Assembly (NCBI GenBank): GCA_002354005.1
Contig: DEKS01000087.1
Span: forward strand, 559-10,208
DNA length: 9,650 nt
Direction of reading: 5' to 3'
Origin: Bacteroidales bacterium UBA2716
GTDB taxonomy: Bacteria; Bacteroidota; Bacteroidia; Bacteroidales; UBA932
Of the stretch, positions 4,392-9,650 are shown piece by piece. Both the position numbers and the translations under genes were made by a program. Each line of letters begins with the position of its first letter. Positions within the stretch are counted from its first letter, which is position 1. The notes beneath the pieces are model-generated. The model was given only the letters and a program-made list of their open reading frames with translations. It had not been told where the DNA came from and did no database searches.

Positions 4392-5414
4392 ATGCTTAAG
4401 AATGCCCTTTCCACTTTTGCAGCGGCCGTGGTCGCCCTCCTGCTTGTGGCCTCCTGTTCTTCTTCCGGCAGCGGCTGGGTAAAAGTGCAGGGAAACAAAT
4501 TCGTGGGGCCTGACGGGAACGAACTGGTTTTCCGCGGGCTTTGTTTCTCGGATCCGGTAAAACTGATTCGTGACGGCCAGTGGAACGAACGCTACTTTGC
4601 AGAAGCCGCCGCCTGGGGCGCCAACGTGGTGCGTTTCGCCGTTCATCCGGCCAACCTGAACGCCATGGGCTGGGAGGAAACCTTCAACGCCATGGACCAG
4701 GGCATCGCCTGGGCCAAGCAGCATGGCCTGTATGTCATCATGGACTGGCATTCTATTGGCAACCTGAAGGACGAACGCTATACCTCGCCCATGTACAATA
4801 CCACCAAGGCGGAGACCTTCAAGTTCTGGCGTACGGTGGCCCGTCGCTATAAAGACGAACCTGCCGTGGCCCTGTACGAACTTTTCAACGAGCCCACGGT
4901 TACGGCCCCCGAAGTAGGGGATTGCACCTGGACTGAATGGCGGGATCTGCAGGAGCAAATCATCGATACGGTGCGCACCTATAACCCCCGTGCGGTGTGT
5001 CTGTGCGCCGGATTCAACTGGGCCTATGACCTGACCCCGGTAGCGGCAGAGCCGGTTCGTCGCGAGAATATCGGCTACGTGTGCCATCCCTATCCGATGA
5101 AACGCCCGGAACCCTGGGAAGAGAAATGGGAAGCGGATTTTGGCTATGTGTCCAATCAATATCCGGTGATTTGCACGGAAATCGGATTCTGCCTGGAAGA
5201 CGAACCCGGCGCACACATTCCCGTGATATCGACGGATGTCTATGGGGAGCACATCACCCGGTATCTGGAACAGAAGGGCATTTCCTTTACGGTATGGTGC
5301 TTCGACCCCCACTGGGCCCCCACGCTCATTACGGACTGGAATTATACCCTGAGCACCCAGGGCCGCTTCTTCAAAGCCTACTTGCAGCAGAAGGCCGCCC
5401 AAACAGAAAAATAA
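4392..5414 (+). CDS. GH5 family glycoside hydrolase lipoprotein (endo-beta-1,4-glucanase-like)
   Basis: 340 residues from ATG 4392. The signal peptide ends with lipobox V19-A20-S21-C22, so the enzyme is anchored in the cell envelope. One TIM-barrel catalytic domain spans about 29-335. GH5 landmarks are in order: 'NVVRFAVHP' (R81 and H85 region), 'YVIMDWHS' (W119-H120), 'ELFNEPT' with acid/base E167, 'GYVCHPYP' (H232, Y234), 'VICTEIGF' with nucleophile E263, and 'FTVWCFDPHW' carrying the late aromatic platform. GH5 enzymes are retaining hydrolases of beta-glucans or mannans. The adjacent cellobiose phosphorylase argues for a cellulose, beta-glucan or cello-oligosaccharide substrate, though subfamily and specificity cannot be fixed by eye. 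There is no carbohydrate-binding module. The start is chosen because the longer form (4350) overlaps the promoter and hides the signal peptide. The stop is 9 bp before the GH94 ATG, so the two are one operon. Confidence 0.9.
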   Translation: MLKNALSTFAAAVVALLLVASCSSSGSGWVKVQGNKFVGPDGNELVFRGLCFSDPVKLIRDGQWNERYFAEAAAWGANVVRFAVHPANLNAMGWEETFNAMDQGIAWAKQHGLYVIMDWHSIGNLKDERYTSPMYNTTKAETFKFWRTVARRYKDEPAVALYELFNEPTVTAPEVGDCTWTEWRDLQEQIIDTVRTYNPRAVCLCAGFNWAYDLTPVAAEPVRRENIGYVCHPYPMKRPEPWEEKWEADFGYVSNQYPVICTEIGFCLEDEPGAHIPVISTDVYGEHITRYLEQKGISFTVWCFDPHWAPTLITDWNYTLSTQGRFFKAYLQQKAAQTEK

Positions 5415-5423
5415 CGCTTGATT

Positions 5424-7802
5424 ATGGATACCTTTGGTCATTTTGACGACGCCTCGCGTGAATACGTGATTACCCGGCCGGATACCCCCTGGCCCTGGAT
5501 CAACTATATGGGGACAGAAGATTTCTTCTCTCTCATTTCCAATACGGCGGGTGGCTACTGTTTCTACAAGGATGCCAAGTTCCGCCGTATCCTGCGTTAC
5601 CGCTACAACGGCGTTCCCATGGACGATGGCGGCCGCTACTATTATATCAAGGACGGTAATACGGTGTGGAATCCCGGCTGGAAGCCCTGCAAAACACCGC
5701 TGGACAGCTACGAGTGTCGTCACGGCATGGGATATACCCGGATTACGGGCGTAAAGGATGGCCTGAAGGCCGATGTCCTTTTCTTCGTGCCCCTTGGCCA
5801 CCCTTGCGAGGTGCACCGGGTGCGGCTCTCTAACACGGGCATCGCCCCCAAGCGTATCCAATTATACTCTTTTGCCGAGTGGTGCCTTTGGAACGCCTCT
5901 ACCGATATGGAAAACTTCCAGCGCAACCTTTCTACCGGAGAGGTAGAGGTGGAAGGGAACGTGCTGTATCACAAGACCGAATACCGGGAACGCCGGAACC
6001 ATTATGCTTTCTTTGGGGTAAACCGTCCCTTCGACGGATTCGACACAGACCGGGAGACATTCATCGGCATGTACAATGGCTTTGAGGCGCCGCAGCAGGT
6101 CCTTGCCGGAATCTCGGGCAATTCCGTGGCCCATGGCTGGAGCCCCGTTGCCTCGCACCGCCTGGACCTGACCCTGGAGCCGGGGCAGGAAGAAGAACTC
6201 ATTTTTGTGCTGGGCTACGTGGAGAATCCCTCCGACAAGAAGTTCGTCGCCCCCGGCGTCATCAACAAAGCAAAGGCGCTGGAAATGATGGACGCGTTCG
6301 CGACCGGGGCGCAGGTAGATGCCGCCTTCGCGCAGCTTCGGGCCTTTTGGGACGACCTTCTGGACCGCTTCGGCGTAGAATCCGAGGTCCCGGAACTGGA
6401 CCGCACGGTGAATATCTGGAACCAGTATCAGTGCATGATTACCTTCTTCTTCAGCCGGAGCGCCAGCTACTTCGAGAGCGGCATCGGCCGGGGCATGGGT
6501 TTCCGGGATTCCAACCAGGATCTCACCGGTATCGTGCATATGATTCCGGAACGGGCCCGCCAGCGCATCATCGACATTGCTTCTACCCAGTTCCCGGACG
6601 GCGGTTGTTACCATCAGTACCAGCCCCTTACCAAGCGCGGCAACAACGACATTGGCGGCGGTTTCAACGACGACCCGCTGTGGCTCATCTTCGGCACCGT
6701 GGCCTATATCCGGGAAACCGGCGATTTCGGCATCCTGGAGGAGCCCGTCCCCTTTGACAACCAGCCCGGTTCGGAGGTTTCGCTGCTGGAGCACCTGAAA
6801 ATCAGCTTCAAGCATGTGACGGACAACCTGGGACCGCACGGATTGCCGCTCATTGGCCGGGCCGACTGGAACGACTGCCTAAATCTCAACTGTTTCTCGG
6901 ACAACCCCGACGACTCCTTCCAGACCACCGAGAACAAGTCGGAAGGCTCCAAGGCCGAATCCCTGATGATCGCCGGCCTGTTTGTGGCCGAGGGCCGGGA
7001 TTTTGCCCAGCTCCTGGAGCGGATAGGGGATAGCGACGCCGCCCCCGTAAAGGCGGCTGTGGCCGCTATGGAAGCTGCCGTTAAAAAGGACGGCTGGGAC
7101 GGTGAATGGTTCCTTCGGGCCTACGATTATTTTGGCAACAAGATTGGCTCCCGCGAATGCGAAGAGGGAAAGATTTTCATCGAGAGCCAGGGCTGGTGCA
7201 CCATGGCCCGCATCGGGGCGGAAGAAGGCCTCTGCGACAAAGCGCTGGACTCCGCAAAGAAGTATCTGGAATGCGAGTACGGCCTGGTCCTGAACAACCC
7301 GGCCTACACCAAGTACTATATTGACTACGGCGAAATCAGTTCCTATCCGGAAGGTTATAAAGAGAACGCCGGCATCTTCTGCCACAACAATCCCTGGGTG
7401 ATTATCGGCGAGGCCATGGCCGGCCGGGCCGAGGATGCCTGGCGGCATTATCAGAAGATTACGCCCGCTTTTACAAAGGATCAGGCCCTCCGGAAAGTGG
7501 AGCCGTATGTGTTCTGCCAGATGGTGGCCGGAAAAGATGCCTTTAAGCCCGGCGAGGGAAAGAACAGCTGGCTCACCGGTACGGCCGCCTGGACCTGGAA
7601 GGCCGTGAGCGAGGCCCTGCTGGGTATTAAGCCGCAGTTCGACGGCTTGCTCGTGGAGCCGTGCATCCCCATGGGTACCTACCGGATTCACCGCCGCTTC
7701 CGCGACGCCGACTACCATCTTGTGATTCACCAGACGGGGAAAGGCGGCAAGGTCTTCATCCCCTACAAGCCCGGAAAGCAGGAGCTGGAAATCAATCTGT
7801 AA
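5424..7802 (+). CDS. GH94 cellobiose phosphorylase
   Basis: 792 residues, close to the usual 790-820 of cellobiose phosphorylases. No signal peptide, so it acts in the cytoplasm: cellobiose plus phosphate gives alpha-glucose 1-phosphate plus glucose, saving ATP. The N-terminal beta-sandwich (about 1-280) begins 'MDTFGHFDDASREYVITRPD', typical of GH94 phosphorylases. The (alpha/alpha)6 barrel follows, with 'GMGFRDSNQDLTG' (R361-D362 and D366), 'TKRGNNDIGGGFNDDPLW', and the catalytic segment 'GRADWNDCLN', where D484 is the expected general acid. ATG 5424 is preferred over an in-frame TTG at 5418. Only 9 bp separate it from the GH5 stop, so coexpression is very likely. Related GH94 members act on cellodextrins, chitobiose or laminaribiose; the overall resemblance and the GH5 partner favour cellobiose. 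No transporter for the disaccharide is in the window. Long open frames on the opposite strand are a by-product of the GC-rich codon usage. Confidence 0.92.
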   Translation: MDTFGHFDDASREYVITRPDTPWPWINYMGTEDFFSLISNTAGGYCFYKDAKFRRILRYRYNGVPMDDGGRYYYIKDGNTVWNPGWKPCKTPLDSYECRHGMGYTRITGVKDGLKADVLFFVPLGHPCEVHRVRLSNTGIAPKRIQLYSFAEWCLWNASTDMENFQRNLSTGEVEVEGNVLYHKTEYRERRNHYAFFGVNRPFDGFDTDRETFIGMYNGFEAPQQVLAGISGNSVAHGWSPVASHRLDLTLEPGQEEELIFVLGYVENPSDKKFVAPGVINKAKALEMMDAFATGAQVDAAFAQLRAFWDDLLDRFGVESEVPELDRTVNIWNQYQCMITFFFSRSASYFESGIGRGMGFRDSNQDLTGIVHMIPERARQRIIDIASTQFPDGGCYHQYQPLTKRGNNDIGGGFNDDPLWLIFGTVAYIRETGDFGILEEPVPFDNQPGSEVSLLEHLKISFKHVTDNLGPHGLPLIGRADWNDCLNLNCFSDNPDDSFQTTENKSEGSKAESLMIAGLFVAEGRDFAQLLERIGDSDAAPVKAAVAAMEAAVKKDGWDGEWFLRAYDYFGNKIGSRECEEGKIFIESQGWCTMARIGAEEGLCDKALDSAKKYLECEYGLVLNNPAYTKYYIDYGEISSYPEGYKENAGIFCHNNPWVIIGEAMAGRAEDAWRHYQKITPAFTKDQALRKVEPYVFCQMVAGKDAFKPGEGKNSWLTGTAAWTWKAVSEALLGIKPQFDGLLVEPCIPMGTYRIHRRFRDADYHLVIHQTGKGGKVFIPYKPGKQELEINL

Positions 7803-7825
7803 GTTAAACACTCCCGACGATAACT

Positions 7826-8311
7826 GTGCGCGCTGCCATATCGGCCGATCTCCCGGCTATTATGACCGTCCTGGAGGCGGCCAAGGGCATTATGCGCGCT
7901 TCCGGCAACCTGCACCAGTGGGTGAACGGCTATCCGTCGGCGGAGGTCATTCGGGACGATATCGACCTGCAGCAAGGCTATGTGCTGGAAGAAGGCGCCC
8001 GGGTGATAGGCTATTTCACCTACATGGCCTCGCCGGAACCCACCTACGGCACCATTTACGGGGGCGCATGGCTGGACGATGAGCGGCCGTATCACGTTAT
8101 TCATCGGATTGCCAGCCTGCCGGATGTGCACGGGGTTTTCGCCACCATCATGGACTTTGCCTTTGCCCATGACGACAACATCCGGGTAGACACCCACAAG
8201 GACAACCACATTATGCAGCACAACCTCCTCAAACACGGATTCTCGTACTGCGGCATCATCTATCTCTCCTCCGGGGACCCGCGCCTGGCCTATCAGAAAA
8301 TGACAGCTTAA
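7826..8311 (+). CDS. GNAT family N-acetyltransferase
   Basis: 161 residues from GTG 7826, 23 bp after the GH94 stop, probably the last gene of the same operon. The sequence has the GNAT order: 'IRAA-type' first strand and helix ('AAISADLPAIMTVLEAAKGIMR'-like start), a Bacteroidales-typical 'GNLHQWVNGYPS' segment, central strands around 'GYVLEEGARVIGYFTYM', and the late 'RVDTHKDNHIMQHNLLKHGFSYCGIIYL' region in which N-x-x-M-x-x-x-L-x-K-x-GF corresponds to motif B/acetyl-CoA-side elements. It is cytoplasmic; the acceptor is unknown and cannot be read from the sequence. The start is uncertain: the codons ACG ATA ACT GTG precede residue 2, and the family usually begins M-I/T-I-R-x-A, so translation may begin a few codons earlier from a non-standard codon. 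The 3' end overlaps the convergent cysE stop. Confidence 0.8.
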   Translation: MRAAISADLPAIMTVLEAAKGIMRASGNLHQWVNGYPSAEVIRDDIDLQQGYVLEEGARVIGYFTYMASPEPTYGTIYGGAWLDDERPYHVIHRIASLPDVHGVFATIMDFAFAHDDNIRVDTHKDNHIMQHNLLKHGFSYCGIIYLSSGDPRLAYQKMTA

Positions 8312-9039
8312 ATCCCCGCACCGTCGGTAAAGGACTCCACCGCACTCCCTTGCAGGATGCGGGAGTGGGGCGGTACGCCGTGGGTGAGCCACACGTTACC
8401 CCCAATCACAGAGCCTTTCCCGATGGTGATATTGCCCAGGATGGTGGCGTTGGAGTACACGGTGACATCGTCTTCCAGATGCGGGTGGCGGGGAATGTCG
8501 CGCGGGAGGCCGCATTCGTCGTACACAAAGTTTTTGGCGCCCAGCGTAACGCCCTGATACAAAGCGCAATTGTTCCCAATCACCGAGGTGGAACCAATGA
8601 CAATGCCGGTGCCGTGGTCAATGGAGAGCCCGGAGCCAATCTGGGCGGCCGGATGAATGTCGATCCCCGTCTGCGAGTGCGCGAGCTCCGTTATCATGCG
8701 CGGAATAAGCGGCACCCCCAAGCGATACAGTAAATGGGCGGAGCGATAGTGCACCATGGCCGTAACGGCCGGGTAGCAGAACACAATCTCCCGCTGGTCC
8801 GACGCTGCAGGGTCGTTCTTGGCGATAGCCGCTACATCGCTCTCTACCAGTTCCTTAACGGCAGGAAGGCCCTCTACGAATTGGGCCGCAATTTCCGGCG
8901 AAGTAAGCGCGCTCACCACATCCCGCACTACACGCAGGGCATACTCCGTGTGCACGGCGCTGTACTGGGGAAACACCACGTCCTTGATGTTGTCCATCAG
9001 GAAACGGAGCCGCTCGTTGGTCTCTTTAATGGAATTCAT
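8308..9039 (-). CDS. cysE: Serine O-acetyltransferase
   Basis: 243 residues. It transfers acetyl from acetyl-CoA to L-serine, giving O-acetylserine, the first step of cysteine synthesis in the cytoplasm. The N-terminal helical domain (about 1-115) is of the EpsC/SatA type; the left-handed beta-helix follows with hexapeptide turns. Catalytic residues are D127 ('TGIDIHP') and H142 ('IDHGTG'), 15 residues apart as in Escherichia coli CysE. 'NVWLTHGVPPHS' near the end is also typical. The chain ends '...DGAGI': a C-terminal Ile is the residue that inserts into the CysK active site in characterised cysteine synthase complexes, and cysK is the adjacent gene. ATG (9039-9037) overlaps the cysK stop by one base (TAATG), pointing to translational coupling. 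The stop codon converges on the GNAT gene in a shared TTAA, with no room for a terminator between them. Confidence 0.93.
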   Translation of the reverse strand: MNSIKETNERLRFLMDNIKDVVFPQYSAVHTEYALRVVRDVVSALTSPEIAAQFVEGLPAVKELVESDVAAIAKNDPAASDQREIVFCYPAVTAMVHYRSAHLLYRLGVPLIPRMITELAHSQTGIDIHPAAQIGSGLSIDHGTGIVIGSTSVIGNNCALYQGVTLGAKNFVYDECGLPRDIPRHPHLEDDVTVYSNATILGNITIGKGSVIGGNVWLTHGVPPHSRILQGSAVESFTDGAGI

Positions 9040-9650
9040 TACTGGAGGGGATAGTTCTGGTAGTCGAAAAGGACGGTGGACAGGTAGCGCTCTCCGGTAT
9101 CCGGAAGCACGGCTACGATGGTTTTTCCCGCATAGGCATCCTCGCGGGCAAGGGCCAGAGCCCCGGCGTAGGCGGCGCCGGAAGATATGCCCGCCAGAAG
9201 GCCTTCGTTTTGGGCCAGCATACGGGCGGCGGCAATGGCGGTGTCATCGGCAATGGGAAGAATCCGGTCCACCACGCTGCTGTTATAGGTCTTGGGGATA
9301 AAACCTGCGCCGATGCCCTGGATTTTGTGCTTGCCGGCCACGCCGGTGGACAGGACGGCCGATGTGGCCGGTTCCACCGCCACCACCTGAATATCGGCCC
9401 GATGCTTCTTCAGGGCCTTGCCGGTGCCGCTGAGGGTGCCTCCGGTGCCAACGCCGGCTACCAGTACGTCCAGCTTGCCTTCGGTGTCGGCCCAGATTTC
9501 CTCACCGGTGGTGCGCTCGTGCGCGGCGGGGTTGGCGGGGTTGTCAAACTGGCCCAGGATGAGGGCGCCGGGGATGCTGTCCTTCAGGGCCTGCGCCTTC
9601 TCAATGGCGCCTTTCATGCCTTCTGCGCCGGGGGTGAGCACCAGCTCCGC
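9039..9650 (-). CDS. cysK: Cysteine synthase A (O-acetylserine sulfhydrylase), C-terminal two thirds, cut by window end
   Basis: A pyridoxal-phosphate enzyme that replaces the acetyl group of O-acetylserine with sulfide to form cysteine. 203 C-terminal residues are visible out of the usual 305-315; the N-terminus with the Schiff-base lysine lies beyond 9650. The visible part begins 'AELVLTPGAEGMKGAI' and contains 'QFDNPANPAAHERTTGEEIW', the phosphate-binding glycine loop 'GVGTGGTLSGTGK', 'GISSGAA' (PLP ring serine region) and the ending 'LPDTGERYLSTVLFD'. These identify CysK rather than CysM or cystathionine beta-synthase with confidence. It is upstream of cysE on the same strand with a one-base overlap, forming a cysK-cysE unit in which both enzymes of the last two steps are made together. 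The promoter is outside the window. Confidence 0.93.
   Translation of the reverse strand, partial: AELVLTPGAEGMKGAIEKAQALKDSIPGALILGQFDNPANPAAHERTTGEEIWADTEGKLDVLVAGVGTGGTLSGTGKALKKHRADIQVVAVEPATSAVLSTGVAGKHKIQGIGAGFIPKTYNSSVVDRILPIADDTAIAAARMLAQNEGLLAGISSGAAYAGALALAREDAYAGKTIVAVLPDTGERYLSTVLFDYQNYPLQ

Noticed and set aside
4383..5861. 492-codon open frame on the minus strand opposite GH5/GH94
   Set aside because: It covers parts of two clearly recognised plus-strand enzymes, has no recognisable family features, and is explained by GC-rich third codon positions.
5862..7811. Long minus-strand frames (5862-6839 and 6879-7811) opposite the phosphorylase gene
   Set aside because: They are antisense to a well-conserved GH94 coding sequence and show Arg/Gly/Val/Ala-rich composition typical of shadow frames.
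1..9650. CRISPR array, rRNA, tRNA or insertion sequence
   Set aside because: No regularly spaced repeats, transposase or integrase motifs, or structural RNA sequences were seen on either strand.

Overview
The window looks like a chromosome segment from a gut- or rumen-type member of the Bacteroidales. The support is TAnnTTTG-type promoter elements, A-rich leaders mostly without Shine-Dalgarno sites, a fimbrillin-like lipoprotein, a one-piece TPR/AraC membrane regulator, a DUF4143 ATPase and a GH5/GH94 glucan-use pair. No species can be named from the sequence alone.

Left part (1-763): the last 91 codons of a DUF4143-type ATPase, then an AT-rich stretch without a convincing gene. That stretch holds an 8-bp inverted repeat, a strong hairpin terminator and a pair of 10-bp direct repeats that could be remnants of an element boundary.

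Accessory cassette (764-4224): a membrane-bound TPR/AraC regulator; a 17-bp direct repeat with AraC-operator-like geometry; a terminator merging into a promoter; a 44-residue peptide gene; and a 518-residue surface lipoprotein with a fimbrillin-like N-terminus and a C-type-lectin-like (FISUMP/SUMF-like) C-terminus. The last 58 codons before that lipoprotein's end have the signature of a diversity-generating retroelement (DGR) variable region: no third-position A, AGY/TAY/AAY codons at loop positions, TCG/CGG/GGC at framework positions, and an A-free tail. A symmetric GCAA-capped hairpin follows the stop codon. No reverse transcriptase or template repeat is present, so if this is a DGR target it must be served in trans. 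This is the most interesting element of the window.

Glucan-use operon (4392-8311): a GH5 lipoprotein endoglucanase-like enzyme, a GH94 cellobiose phosphorylase starting 9 bp later, and a GNAT acetyltransferase. The enzymes suggest surface or periplasmic cleavage of beta-glucan followed by cytoplasmic phosphorolysis of cellobiose.

Cysteine synthesis (8308-9650, minus strand): cysK (partial) followed by cysE with a TAATG overlap. The serine acetyltransferase ends in Ile, the residue that docks in the CysK active site in known cysteine synthase complexes. cysE converges on the GNAT gene, and the two stop codons share a TTAA.
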